Assembly: GCA_013817245.1 (NCBI GenBank)
Contig: JACDDA010000001.1
Location: 532,897-596,896 of the forward strand
From: Gammaproteobacteria bacterium
GTDB taxonomy: Bacteria > Pseudomonadota > Gammaproteobacteria > HTCC5015
DNA length: 64,000 nt
Direction: 5' to 3'
In this document: piece by piece, positions 1 through 8,650 of the stretch
Numbering within the stretch: position 1 is the first letter of the stretch
How the letters are laid out: every line of letters begins with the position of its first letter
Program-made: the position numbers and the translations under genes
The notes under the pieces: generated by a model
Told to the model about the DNA's origin: nothing
What the model saw: the letters and a program-made list of their open reading frames with translations, nothing else
The model's database searches: none

Positions 1-117
1 GCAACTGTTGCGAGTACGCTGATGTATGCTTTATACGCACATTTTTTACCGGAAATAAAAACAACCATGGGCAAAGCTAGTTTTGTGAAATTTAGTAATG
101 TAGCGCGGAGTAAATAA
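1..117 (+). CDS. C-terminal end of an unidentified protein (partial)
   Basis: The reading frame is open from the first base to a TAA at 115-117 and gives 38 residues ending in a basic tail (...FSNVARSK). The start lies outside the window. A short hydrophobic/aromatic run (LMYALYAHFL) could be the end of a membrane helix, but the fragment is too short to assign to a family. It could also be a chance open frame, because only about 115 bases are visible. Confidence 0.3.
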   Translation, partial: ATVASTLMYALYAHFLPEIKTTMGKASFVKFSNVARSK

Positions 118-207
118 CCTAGTCGGTTATTTTTTAAAAATAGCATATATGCGTTTAGCTCGCCCGGTCGTTATAACGCTGTGTTTTCTGTAAAAGCATT
201 TTATTAG

Positions 208-457
208 CCGGTTGCGCACCGGCGGGCGGTTACTTTCTTGTCGCGACAAGAAAGTAACCAAAGAAGCGCTCCCCGATGTCACGTACTGGAATGGAATAAA
301 ATTCCATTCCAGTATTTCTTCGTCATCTTTCAAGGCTGACGCGCCGCCTCAACGCAACATCGTGTTGCGATCGGCTCACCTGAACATCCCTGCTCAGGTG
401 TCGCTAGCCTTTAAAGATTCCTCAGCGTGCCATAGCGGGCATTATCCCTTCGTTTAG
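208..457. repeat. Palindromic dispersed repeat, copy A
   Basis: A non-coding block built from nested palindromes. A perfect 32-bp palindrome lies at 228-259 (half-site GGTTACTTTCTTGTCG). A perfect 14-bp hairpin with a 3-base loop lies at 284-314 (arm TACTGGAATGGAAT). A conserved tail runs to 457. The reverse complement of the tail matches 39531-39551 base for base over 21 bases. A further 53-base block there differs at 6 positions by hand alignment. Short frames crossing the block on both strands are by-products of the palindromes. Related palindromes occur in many proteobacterial genomes from general knowledge; I do not know an established name for this one. Confidence 0.8.
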
Positions 458-520
458 CATATGAGTTAAATAAAGCGCGCTAACTTAATTTAAATGCCGT
501 TTAGATAAAGCGGCACAGAA

Positions 521-550
521 TTGAGCAATATATAGGATGGGTTGAGCAAT
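521..550. repeat. Half copy of a GGATGGGTTGAGC-type repeat
   Basis: The bases at 534-549 read GGATGGGTTGAGCAAT, matching one arm of the full palindrome at 921-953. A second TTGAGCAATA lies just upstream at 521-530. With the full copy it brackets the small gene at 556-849. Palindromes of this kind (GGGTTGAGC around a short loop) are known as scattered non-coding repeats in proteobacteria. Confidence 0.6.
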
Positions 551-555
551 TTATC

Positions 556-849
556 TTATTGGCTTTGCCTTGCCCGCGCCCGCAAAGTACGCTGACCCAC
601 AATTTTAAACTCGTCATGAGGAAGACTTTCAATGATAGTAAACTCAGCACCACGTTCCTGAAGAAGCCTGCGAAAACGACTGCACGTCCGATGACACCAA
701 ACACCAAGATATAAATCTGTAGGCGTGCGGCCTTCAAGATATCCTTCAAAAGTGATTTCAAGCTCTTTAAACGGGAAAAAATGTCGAATAAAAGATCTTT
801 CGCCAACTATCACATGGCATGAACCTATAACTAGAAATGGAAGTGGCAT
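556..849 (-). CDS. Hypothetical protein, 97 aa
   Basis: I do not recognise the family. The frame encodes 97 residues with a hydrophobic beginning (MPLPFLVIGSCHVIV), a mixed central part and a very basic C-terminus (RTLRARARQSQ). Its composition is more protein-like than that of the overlapping frame at 501-806, which I treat as a shadow. No convincing Shine-Dalgarno precedes the ATG, so the start is uncertain. The gene is isolated and bracketed by GGGTTGAGC-type repeats at 521-550 and 921-953, so it looks like accessory DNA. Confidence 0.45.
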   Translation of the reverse strand: MPLPFLVIGSCHVIVGERSFIRHFFPFKELEITFEGYLEGRTPTDLYLGVWCHRTCSRFRRLLQERGAEFTIIESLPHDEFKIVGQRTLRARARQSQ

Positions 850-920
850 TCTAATTGAATAGATATAATTGTTTCCTGCATTCAGGATCTAATACCTTTT
901 AATATTAAGCTCCTAAAGTG

Positions 921-953
921 CGTAGAATGGGTTGAGCAACGCTCAACCCATCA
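921..953. repeat. GGGTTGAGC palindrome, full copy
   Basis: A perfect 11-bp inverted repeat: ATGGGTTGAGC at 927-937, loop AAC, GCTCAACCCAT at 941-951. No T-run follows on either strand, so it is not a typical intrinsic terminator. It is the full version of the half copy at 534-549. Confidence 0.7.
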
Positions 954-1053
954 TTATTCATCCATGCAACTTAATTGGTGCAATCCATCAATTAACTTTT
1001 TAATTAGAATTCCTTGCTAATCGAATTATAAATATCATTTCTATTGACGGATA

Positions 1054-1347
1054 TTACACTCGCGCTTTAATTTCATAATGTTTTGTCTTTAACCAGACGT
1101 GAAGAAACCCGGGATCTTCACGTATATCAAGAGAAGCTTCCGTATACTTATTTATTTGTTCCCACCCGCCATCCATTCCGCCAACCATTTTAATTTGCCC
1201 ATATGCTCTCGCTTCAAAACGAATATGATTCCCTTTTTGGCATTTTTTGCAGAGATAATAGATCGTGCTAATTTCTGGCCATGAAAAAGGACTATTCATT
1301 AGAGCTTCTTCTAAGTCGATAGGTGCTTGGCAATATATGCAATTCAT
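1054..1347 (-). CDS. Hypothetical zinc-ribbon protein, 97 aa
   Basis: The protein has an N-terminal CxxC (MNCIYC, residues 3-6) and a second CxxC (LCKKC) about 27 residues later, spaced like a small treble-clef or zinc-ribbon metal site. The rest is mixed alpha/beta (AYGQIKMVGGMDGGWEQ, then a C-terminal KTKHYEIKARV). No signal peptide or membrane segment is visible. I cannot assign a function; a binding or structural role for the zinc site is inferred only from the cysteines. The upstream sequence has no strong ribosome site. It stands alone, with 215 bases of featureless AT-rich DNA between it and the next gene. Confidence 0.55.
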   Translation of the reverse strand: MNCIYCQAPIDLEEALMNSPFSWPEISTIYYLCKKCQKGNHIRFEARAYGQIKMVGGMDGGWEQINKYTEASLDIREDPGFLHVWLKTKHYEIKARV

Positions 1348-1562
1348 AAGAATACTTAATGCTTCGTACAGGGAGTGAGCATAGAAAGACTAGGCACATA
1401 CGACAAATCAACAAACGTCATCACTGCTCGGCTCTGTCATTTAATTCTTAAAAGTTAGTGTTACGCTTCATCTATATAAATTCCTTAAGCGCATAATTAA
1501 AAGAAATCTAACTAACTTCCCATTTCACCATAGCCCTACATACTTTGCAGGTGTATTTTTCT

Positions 1563-2684
1563 TTAGCGTCCATATTTCTGTTTCCATTCGGCAATTTGTT
1601 TTTCCAAGCCCAAGCCAATTAATTGATTTAAAAACACTAGCAGCGGCATTAATTGTTTAAACAATAAAACGCCTTGTACTTTGGTCAGTTTGTATTCACG
1701 GCGTTCCATCATGGACACGGCTTCAATCAATGTGGGTAGTTTTACTTTGTGCGCGACGTCGTCTTTGTCAGCAGCTACTTGCGGTGCCGGTAGTACTTTG
1801 TCGCCGCCGCTGTTTAATGCTTCTTGTAAGCTGCGTTCGGCTTCTAGCATTAACATTTCAAAACTGCGTTTTACTTTTGGCGGTAGTGCCGACACGCCGA
1901 TGCTGGCGGTTAAATCAAACCGAGTGGTGGAATTGCTTATCGTTTTAGAACGTATACGTTTGCGCATGCGCTCGGCGACATCGGCGGCTGCAGCTAAGGT
2001 GGTATGTGGCATTAAAATAGCGAAGCGGGCTTTTTCTAAACGCGCAACAGTGTCTTCTACGCGGACTTCTTCGGTGATAAAAGAACCGATTTTTTGCAGT
2101 AGGCCTTTGATGATTTTGCTATCGGTTTGTCTGAATTGATCTTCGAATTTATCGAGCTCAACTAGTACCAACGCTAGTTCGCTGACATGTCGATTGGCTT
2201 CGGACACTTCTTGTTCGCCGCGCTGGAAAAAGAAACGTTTGTTTAGTAGGCGCGTGGTGGGATCAATAGAAACGGATTTTTCATCCATCACCAATTTTTC
2301 GCGCGGTTGAATGTGCGCTTTGGCTTTGGCTTTAAGATAAATAGAGTCAAAAGGTTTGCTAACAAAATCGGTGGCGCCGGCTTGTAAGGCGGATTTGGTT
2401 TTCTCTTCTGCGTCATCGGAGGCGGTGACTAAAATAACGGGCAAGCGTTTTAATTCTTCATCGTCGCTGGAGCGGATGCGTTGCATCAAGCCATGGCCAT
2501 CGAGATGAGGCATATTTAAATCAGTGAAGACGCCACAAATGCTGTCGTCTTGGCGCAAGATGTCCCAGGCTTCTTCGCCATCGCTGGCTTCTTTTACGTC
2601 ATAGTCTTCACTTAAAATACGTGAGAACGCTTTAAGTACAACGCGTGAGTCGTCAACAACAAGGACGCGTAATTTTTCAGTCAT
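1563..2684 (-). CDS. Response regulator with degenerate GGDEF domain
   Basis: A 373-residue cytoplasmic signalling protein. Residues 1-125 form a receiver domain: acidic pair D11-D12, phospho-acceptor D55 in FTDLNMP, T87 and K110 in SKPFD. Residues about 139-300 are a GGDEF fold beginning DPTTRLLNKR, but the catalytic GGDEF/GGEEF position reads EKARF (217-221). Diguanylate cyclase activity is therefore unlikely. An RxxD motif (RVED, 208-211) sits exactly five residues before it, where the c-di-GMP inhibitory site lies in active enzymes, so nucleotide binding may be kept. About 70 further helical residues form a C-terminal extension of unknown role. No kinase is adjacent. The start ATG lacks a clear Shine-Dalgarno. 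Confidence 0.85.
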   Translation of the reverse strand: MTEKLRVLVVDDSRVVLKAFSRILSEDYDVKEASDGEEAWDILRQDDSICGVFTDLNMPHLDGHGLMQRIRSSDDEELKRLPVILVTASDDAEEKTKSALQAGATDFVSKPFDSIYLKAKAKAHIQPREKLVMDEKSVSIDPTTRLLNKRFFFQRGEQEVSEANRHVSELALVLVELDKFEDQFRQTDSKIIKGLLQKIGSFITEEVRVEDTVARLEKARFAILMPHTTLAAAADVAERMRKRIRSKTISNSTTRFDLTASIGVSALPPKVKRSFEMLMLEAERSLQEALNSGGDKVLPAPQVAADKDDVAHKVKLPTLIEAVSMMERREYKLTKVQGVLLFKQLMPLLVFLNQLIGLGLEKQIAEWKQKYGR

Positions 2685-2783
2685 GAGTTAGGGCTTTGAT
2701 TAGCAAATGGAGAATGTCGACTATAGCAATACCACTGGCGGGTACCAAGTCTGCAACCGTAACGTGGAATAGTTCAGAAGATA

Positions 2784-2819
2784 AAAACAGCAGCTTGCCC
2801 CAGGACGAGGCAAGCTGCC
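2784..2819 (-). terminator. Intrinsic terminator of typA
   Basis: A perfect 10-bp stem (GCAGCTTGCC at 2790-2799 with GGCAAGCTGC at 2809-2818) and a 9-base loop. Read on the minus strand it is followed by TGTTTTTAT, a standard rho-independent terminator about 25 bases after the typA stop codon. Confidence 0.8.
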
Positions 2820-2841
2820 GCTTGCGGATAAAACCTAGTTG

Positions 2842-4659
2842 TTAAGCGCCGCTACGATCGCTGCGTTTACGTTCGTGTTCTTTAAGGAATTTTTTACGAA
2901 TTCGAATGCTTAGCGGGGTGATTTCAACTAGTTCATCTTCGTCGATAAATTCTAAGGCTTGTTCTAAGGTCATGCGAATCGGCGGTGTCAGAATAATGTT
3001 TTCATCTGTCCCGGCGGCACGCATGTTAGTCAGCTGTTTGCCTTTTAACGGGTTTACTACCAAGTCATTGCCACGGCTGTGAATGCCGATAACCATGCCT
3101 TCGTAAACTTCTTCCGCATGGCCAATCATTAAGCGGCCACGTTCTTGTAAGTTAAATAATGAATAACCCAAGGCTTTGCCGGCGCTCATGGCGATTAAAG
3201 AACCATTGGTGCGTTCACCGACCATTTCAGTGAGTTTTGGACCGTAGTGATCAAACACGTGATAGATCAAACCGGTGCCCGATGTTGCGGTCATGAAATC
3301 CGTTTGCAAACCAATCAAACCGCGCGAAGGAATGGTGTAATCCAAGCGCACGCGACCTTTGCCATCGGGAATCATATCGGCTAACGCGCCTTTTCTAGCG
3401 CCGAGCAATTCCATGATTTTGCCTTGATGCGCTTCTTCAACGTCGACGGTTAATTGTTCATACGGTTCGCGCTGTTCGCCGTCGATTTCACGGAAAATAA
3501 CTTCGGGACGCCCCACTGCTAATTCATAACCTTCGCGGCGCATGGTTTCAATCAATATAGATAGGTGTAACTCGCCACGACCTGAAACCCGGAAACGATC
3601 GGGGTCGTCGCCTTTTTCAACGCGCAAGGCCACGTTGTGCAGTAGTTCCGATTGCAAACGCTCCCAAATTTGGCGGCTAGTTAAGAACTTGCCTTCTTTG
3701 CCAGCAAACGGTGATTTATTGACCTGGAACATCATACTAACGGTAGGTTCGTCGACTATCAGCGGGGTCATGGCTTCGGGATTTGCAGGATCACAGACGG
3801 TGTCAGAAATATTTAACGGCGTGATGCCAGTGAAAACAACGATGTCGCCGGCTTGTGCATCAGGTACTTCGATACGTTCCAAACCGTGGAAACCATAAAT
3901 CTGCAAAATGCGGCCATTGCGTTTGCTGCCATCAGCACCCACCACCACAACTTGCGAATTGCTTTTTACTCGGCCGCGGGTAATGCGGCCAATGCCCATC
4001 ACACCTACATAGGTGCTGTAATCCAAGCTAGATACTTGCATTTGAAAGGGGCCGTTTGGATCTACATCCGGTACCGGCACATGCTCTACAATGGCTTCAA
4101 ATAAAGCCGTCATGTCGCCCGAATCTACAGTCGCATCATTGCCCGCATAACCTTTTAAGGCCGACGCATAAATCACCGGGAAGTCGAGCTGCTTATCCGT
4201 TGCGCCGAGGCGGTCGAACAAATCAAAGGTTTGATCTAAAACCCACGCTGGACGTGCGCCGGGACGATCAATTTTATTAATCACAACGATCGGCGTAAAA
4301 CCCATCGCAAAGGCTTTTTGGGTCACGAACCGCGTTTGTGGCATCGGGCCATCAACTGCGTCTACCAATAACAACACCGAGTCGACCATCGACAATACGC
4401 GCTCTACTTCACCGCCGAAGTCAGCATGGCCTGGGGTATCCACGATATTGATTCGATAATCTCTCCAACGAATCGCCGTGTTTTTCGCCAAAATCGTGAT
4501 GCCACGTTCTTTTTCCAAGTCATTGGAATCCATCACTCGTTCGCCCATACCCGCGCGCGCATCAAAAGTACCCGTCTGGCGCAGCAACTGATCTACAAGG
4601 GTGGTTTTACCGTGGTCAACGTGGGCAATAATGGCAATATTACGAAGTTTCTCAATCAT
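2842..4659 (-). CDS. typA: Ribosome-associated GTPase TypA/BipA
   Basis: A 605-residue translational GTPase of the EF-G superfamily, full length for BipA. The P-loop AHVDHGKT lies at about residues 12-19, the switch II motif [12 protein letters not shown] near 75, and the GTP-specificity motif NKID near 130. EF-G-like domains III and V and the BipA-specific C-terminal domain follow ([25 protein letters not shown]). In the known family it binds the 70S ribosome and helps 50S assembly and stress or cold adaptation. The ATG is preceded by TAGGT at good spacing. It is transcribed alone and ends in the hairpin at 2784-2819. Confidence 0.98.
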   Translation of the reverse strand: MIEKLRNIAIIAHVDHGKTTLVDQLLRQTGTFDARAGMGERVMDSNDLEKERGITILAKNTAIRWRDYRINIVDTPGHADFGGEVERVLSMVDSVLLLVDAVDGPMPQTRFVTQKAFAMGFTPIVVINKIDRPGARPAWVLDQTFDLFDRLGATDKQLDFPVIYASALKGYAGNDATVDSGDMTALFEAIVEHVPVPDVDPNGPFQMQVSSLDYSTYVGVMGIGRITRGRVKSNSQVVVVGADGSKRNGRILQIYGFHGLERIEVPDAQAGDIVVFTGITPLNISDTVCDPANPEAMTPLIVDEPTVSMMFQVNKSPFAGKEGKFLTSRQIWERLQSELLHNVALRVEKGDDPDRFRVSGRGELHLSILIETMRREGYELAVGRPEVIFREIDGEQREPYEQLTVDVEEAHQGKIMELLGARKGALADMIPDGKGRVRLDYTIPSRGLIGLQTDFMTATSGTGLIYHVFDHYGPKLTEMVGERTNGSLIAMSAGKALGYSLFNLQERGRLMIGHAEEVYEGMVIGIHSRGNDLVVNPLKGKQLTNMRAAGTDENIILTPPIRMTLEQALEFIDEDELVEITPLSIRIRKKFLKEHERKRSDRSGA

Positions 4660-4897
4660 ACCGAATACCTAAAAATATACCGTCCACCGACAGCGGTGAA
4701 CAAAAGAGGCCGGATTATACGCATACCACCGTGCACAAGCACCTATCGAAAAGCGACTTTTCGACGAAATATCAGGTATTTAGATAAAGTTAGGACAGAA
4801 AACGACTTAGCTCGTAAGGGGTATTTGCGCCTTTTTATACAGCTGATCAATATTTATATTTATTGGCGCGCTTTTGATTTTTAAATTTGCCAAAAAT

Positions 4898-6601
4898 TTA
4901 GTTATCAACTGCGCCGGATTGATCACTGCTGTTCCCAGCGAGCACCACTTTATCGCGGCCCGTGGTTTTTGCTTTATACAGCGCTGTATCCGCGGCTTGG
5001 ATCAAGGTTGTTATGTTATCGCCATGCAGAGGATACACAGCAACACCTTGTGATATAGATAATTTTCCTAACGGTTGCGAACCATACTGCAAACGAGTGG
5101 CGCTAATATTCTTACGCAATACTTCCGCCCGCTCCATCGCTTTTTCCACCGACATCTCTGGCATCATCAATATAAATTCTTCACCTCCATAACGACATGC
5201 AACATCACTACCGCGAATATGCTGAGGCAATGCATCGCCCATTGTTTTAAGCACTAGATCGCCAGCATCATGGCCATGCGTATCATTAAACTGTTTGAAG
5301 TGATCAATATCAATAATGATGATAGCGAGCGTGGTTGCTTTGCGTTTTGCGCGAAGCAATTCACGGTGAACCGTTTCTTCAAGATAACGTCGATTATACA
5401 AACCCGTTAAAGGATCAGTAATAGATTGGTGACGCAAGGCTTCACGCAAATGCAAGTTAGCGAGCGTAAGCCCTACTTGTTCGGATAATGCGATAGCAAT
5501 CCGCTGCTCTTCACTGCCCGACATAATTTTGGAGTTCGATCCATCGGTTGGTTCTAAACAAAACAAACCCAAGGTTTCGTTATTAGCCATTAAGGGAATG
5601 CAAAGATAAGAATTTTTCTGCGTGATATGTTGCTGCATATGATTACAAATAATATCGGTAGCAGGATGATCTACGCTGTGTAATTGCCCTCGACGCAGCG
5701 CCCAACATTCCATCAAACTGATAGTGTCATTTTGAGTGCTGGGATTATTCCAAGTGACCATGGGATCAAATTGTTCAGAGCTACTATTTTTTACGAACAG
5801 AGCACCCGCGAGTGTTGGCAAGAGTTGCGGTAAAAATCGACCTAACATTTGATAAGATTCTGTTGTATTCGTGCATGCTTGCAATGCGCCCATCATTTTT
5901 TCCATGACTTCCATTTCATGATTGCGTCGTTCTAAAGTGGTGACTGTTTCATTTAAAGAACCGGCCGCAATCTGATGAGCTTTTAAAATACCAAATACAA
6001 TATAATAAATTCCACTAAATAAAATAATATCAATAATGGCTAAAGCAATAGTGGACACCGTCACTTTGTCAGAATATTTGTTAAGCTCGCCTTCGCGCAT
6101 TAATAGGCGCTTTCGCTCTGACGACATCATTTCATTAAATATATCGAGCACTTGCGAAGTTAACTGCTTACTTTGGCCGGTTTCAATTAATTTTTTAGTT
6201 ATGTCAAAGCCACGGCTCTTTCTAATTTGTAGCAAATGATTCAAATATTCTAACATTTCATATGCGCTGACTTGCGCTGCTTTAACCTGCGCGCTCAAAG
6301 CCGGATCATCCGCCACTAAAATATTTAGTTCGCCAAATTTTTCATTGATGCTCTGGGTCGACGCATGATAGGACACAAAGTATTCGTCATGCTCGGTCAT
6401 TATATAATTGAGCGCCGCGGCTTGAGTGTCCCGCAAATTAAAAATAATATTATTCAGAATAAATAATATATCTTCAGAATGCTTAACTTCGGCATGCGTG
6501 GCATTAATGTGCTGCGCGTTTTGATAAGGCACGTAAGAATTAATGGCTAATATGATTAAGCCCAGCAAAAAACCTAATTTAACGCGAGCAGTAATGTCCA
6601 A
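4898..6601 (-). CDS. Membrane diguanylate cyclase (CHASE3-like, GAF, GGDEF)
   Basis: About 567 residues. A membrane helix near residues 8-25, a helical periplasmic region of about 150 residues resembling CHASE3, and a second helix near 182-205 define an inner-membrane sensor. A GAF-like domain (about 235-385) precedes a complete GGDEF domain: DPLTGLYNRR near 396, metal/nucleotide motif DIDHFKQFND, active site GGEEF at about 472-476, and an I-site RGSD five residues before it. It should make c-di-GMP with product inhibition; the input signal is unknown. The longest frame begins at a TTG at 6607. A second TTG at 6601 has AGGG eight bases upstream, so I chose it. It appears to be transcribed alone. 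Confidence 0.88.
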   Translation of the reverse strand: MDITARVKLGFLLGLIILAINSYVPYQNAQHINATHAEVKHSEDILFILNNIIFNLRDTQAAALNYIMTEHDEYFVSYHASTQSINEKFGELNILVADDPALSAQVKAAQVSAYEMLEYLNHLLQIRKSRGFDITKKLIETGQSKQLTSQVLDIFNEMMSSERKRLLMREGELNKYSDKVTVSTIALAIIDIILFSGIYYIVFGILKAHQIAAGSLNETVTTLERRNHEMEVMEKMMGALQACTNTTESYQMLGRFLPQLLPTLAGALFVKNSSSEQFDPMVTWNNPSTQNDTISLMECWALRRGQLHSVDHPATDIICNHMQQHITQKNSYLCIPLMANNETLGLFCLEPTDGSNSKIMSGSEEQRIAIALSEQVGLTLANLHLREALRHQSITDPLTGLYNRRYLEETVHRELLRAKRKATTLAIIIIDIDHFKQFNDTHGHDAGDLVLKTMGDALPQHIRGSDVACRYGGEEFILMMPEMSVEKAMERAEVLRKNISATRLQYGSQPLGKLSISQGVAVYPLHGDNITTLIQAADTALYKAKTTGRDKVVLAGNSSDQSGAVDN

Positions 6602-6817
6602 ACTCAAAACCCTATCTATAGATGCAGGGTTCTAGCGGCCTTTTTCAATAAGACTTAAAAATATTTGGCTCATTACGGCTGATAGGGAGATGTCTAAGCT
6701 GAGTTTAGATAAGCAATGCCAGAGAGGTAACTTGCACTATTAAACAGTGAATACGTTCTTTGAAATTTAAGTCTTAGCTGCGGCCTATAGCCTCCCAGCT
6801 AAAATTTCCTAAAAATT

Positions 6818-7039
6818 TTAAGGAGTCGCCTCTAACACGATCACGGTATCCTCATATGCAACATGTTGGCCGAATCGTAACTTGGCTCGTTTGCGCAACT
6901 CCACCTCTCCGTCAACTTTTACCGCGCCTTTCGCAATTTCAACATGCGCAATACCACCTGAGGACACCAAACCGGTGGCTTTTAATAATTGATCGAGCTG
7001 GATGTGTTCGCCACGAATAGCGAAATTAATAGTAGGCAT
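6818..7039 (-). CDS. S4-domain RNA-binding protein, YbcJ-like
   Basis: 73 residues, essentially one S4 domain: IQLDQLLKATGLVSSGGIAHVEIAKG, then VKVDGEVELRKRAKL. This is the usual S4 layout of two short helices followed by the VxVNG-type turn. The size and start match the small RNA-binding family represented by E. coli YbcJ. The target RNA is unknown. AAAGGT lies eight bases before the ATG. The gene is monocistronic by spacing, with a repeat-bearing gap upstream. Confidence 0.85.
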   Translation of the reverse strand: MPTINFAIRGEHIQLDQLLKATGLVSSGGIAHVEIAKGAVKVDGEVELRKRAKLRFGQHVAYEDTVIVLEATP

Positions 7040-7238
7040 GGCGCACCTTTACGAAAAAATTGATCTTAACTTAATTGTACACGCTGGATACAGATACTGA
7101 ATTATAAATATCGCTTGAATCCATCCGAACAATTATAAGAAACGCCAAGTGATGGCGGCTTAAGCAAGGACACGAGGATTGCCGCTGTTATATTTAATAT
7201 AAATAAAATGTCGCGTGGCCTAGCAAAGTGGCTCTGCA

Positions 7239-7382
7239 TAAAATGTAGCCTGGATGAAGCCGAATTTATGCGGCGCAATCCGGGAGGGTTCTTCACAATA
7301 TCGCGAAAGACTGACGCATCAAATGATAAGGAATCAAAAATCTCCTCCCAGATTACGCTGCGCTCATCTGGGCTACATTTTA
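7239..7382. repeat. REP/BIME-like inverted repeat
   Basis: The left arm (7239-7288) begins AAAATGTAGCCTGGATGA and ends CGCAATCCGGGAGG. The right arm (7343-7382) is its imperfect reverse complement (CCTCCCAGATTACGCTGCGC ... GGGCTACATTTT). The arms are separated by about 54 bases. The sequence resembles the GTAGCCTGGATGAAG...AATCCGGG repeats scattered through many gammaproteobacteria. It occupies the only structured part of the 485-base gap between the S4 gene and pdxB; the rest (7040-7238 and 7383-7524) shows nothing clear. Short frames crossing it are not believed. Confidence 0.75.
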
Positions 7383-7524
7383 CTCAATGCAAAAAATAGT
7401 GGCTCGTGCAAAGGTCTCTAATAGCATGTAGTGCCTGTTGCTTTCGGCTGGCAACAATCTCTTAATATGCTCGCGCTGCTAGTAGAACCTGAGATTCCAG
7501 AGGAAGGCTAGGAAGTAGGAAAAA

Positions 7525-8637
7525 TTACACAGCAAAACCCAACGCTGCAAAATCAATTTCCAATTGCGGCACATGACTTAACAGTTGCAAAGTCGGCGCT
7601 TCATTACGCAAAGTATAATGTTTACGCAATTCGTCGAAACGCGTTGCCGTTAACGGTTGTGTGCGCATCGCCTCATCATCTTTGGCGATGTCGTACAAGG
7701 CATGATACGCCGCGCATAATGCTGCTGGCGTATTATTAGGCAAGGCAATTTGTTTATTAATCACTGCAACGGGTTTGTACCACGCCGGCGGCAAAGAAGT
7801 ACTCGCCATACAATACTGCCACGCTGCGTGATAGATCTGTTCGGTGCCGCGTAATTTACCTTCTACGCTATAACCGGCGATATGCGGAGTAGCGAGTTTT
7901 ACTTTACTCAACAGCTCAGCAGCAATATGCGGCTCGTGCTCCCATACATCTAACACCACGCGTAAATCATTGTGTTTTTGCAAACGAATATTTAAAGCCT
8001 CGTTATCAATAACCGCGCCGCGTGCAGTGTTGATTAACACGGTCTTAGATTTTAATTTATTAATGCGCGCGGCATTAAACAAATGCTGCGTGGGATAAAG
8101 ACCCGCGTGTGTTAACGGCACGTGCAAACTAATCACATCACAGGTTTCGATTATTTCATCTAATGAAACGTATTGAGCATTGTTATCTTGTGCAGCCAAG
8201 AAAGGATCGTTGAGTTTATACTGCCAGCCTAAAATATTTAATTTTTCTGCTAAGCGCGAGCCTACGTTGCCGTTGCCAATAATGCCGATGGTGGTTTTTT
8301 GTATTTCTGATGATTGCAATACATGACACAAGGCGCTTAATACATATTCGGCCACCGCATTCGCATTACAACCCGGCGCATGCGCAAAACCTATGCCTTG
8401 CGCTGCAAGATAATCTAGATCCACATGATCGGTGCCGATGGTGGCGGAAGCGACGAATCTAACTTTAGAATTTTTAAGTAAGGCTGCATTGACCGGTGTA
8501 ACGGAGCGCACTAATAATATGTCTGCATTTTCTACATCAACCGCATTAATAGTGCGGCCCGCTTTTAAATGCACATCGCCTAAACTTGCAAAGGCTTGTT
8601 TAACTTCGGCGATGTTTTCATCAGCAATAATTTTCAT
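7525..8637 (-). CDS. pdxB: Erythronate-4-phosphate dehydrogenase
   Basis: 370 residues of the D-2-hydroxyacid dehydrogenase family, second step of the DXP-dependent pyridoxal phosphate pathway. It oxidises 4-phosphoerythronate with NAD. The nucleotide-binding loop GNGNVG is at 121-126. The catalytic set is R206 (NTARGAV), E235 (VWEHEP) and H252 (TPHIAGYS). The C-terminal PdxB dimerisation extension (about 275-370) separates it from SerA and LdhA. The gene starts 13 bases after the speA stop on the same strand, so the two are probably co-transcribed. SpeA is a PLP enzyme, which makes the pairing sensible though not proven. Confidence 0.96.
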   Translation of the reverse strand: MKIIADENIAEVKQAFASLGDVHLKAGRTINAVDVENADILLVRSVTPVNAALLKNSKVRFVASATIGTDHVDLDYLAAQGIGFAHAPGCNANAVAEYVLSALCHVLQSSEIQKTTIGIIGNGNVGSRLAEKLNILGWQYKLNDPFLAAQDNNAQYVSLDEIIETCDVISLHVPLTHAGLYPTQHLFNAARINKLKSKTVLINTARGAVIDNEALNIRLQKHNDLRVVLDVWEHEPHIAAELLSKVKLATPHIAGYSVEGKLRGTEQIYHAAWQYCMASTSLPPAWYKPVAVINKQIALPNNTPAALCAAYHALYDIAKDDEAMRTQPLTATRFDELRKHYTLRNEAPTLQLLSHVPQLEIDFAALGFAV

Positions 8638-8650
8638 AAGGTAAGCAGCC

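Noticed and set aside
127..457. Two open frames in the repeat near 230 (68 and 81 residues)
   Set aside because: They run through the nested palindromes of repeat copy A in both directions; such frames are by-products of symmetric sequence and have no ribosome site.
501..806. A 101-residue minus-strand frame overlapping the 97-residue gene
   Set aside because: Its product is Leu/Ser/Lys-biased and unlike a folded protein; the other frame looks more protein-like, though support for that one is moderate.
2842..4659. typA read as EF-G, LepA or a tetracycline-resistance gene
   Set aside because: Length, the [13 protein letters not shown] segment and the C-terminal domain are those of BipA; no resistance-type domain IV is present.
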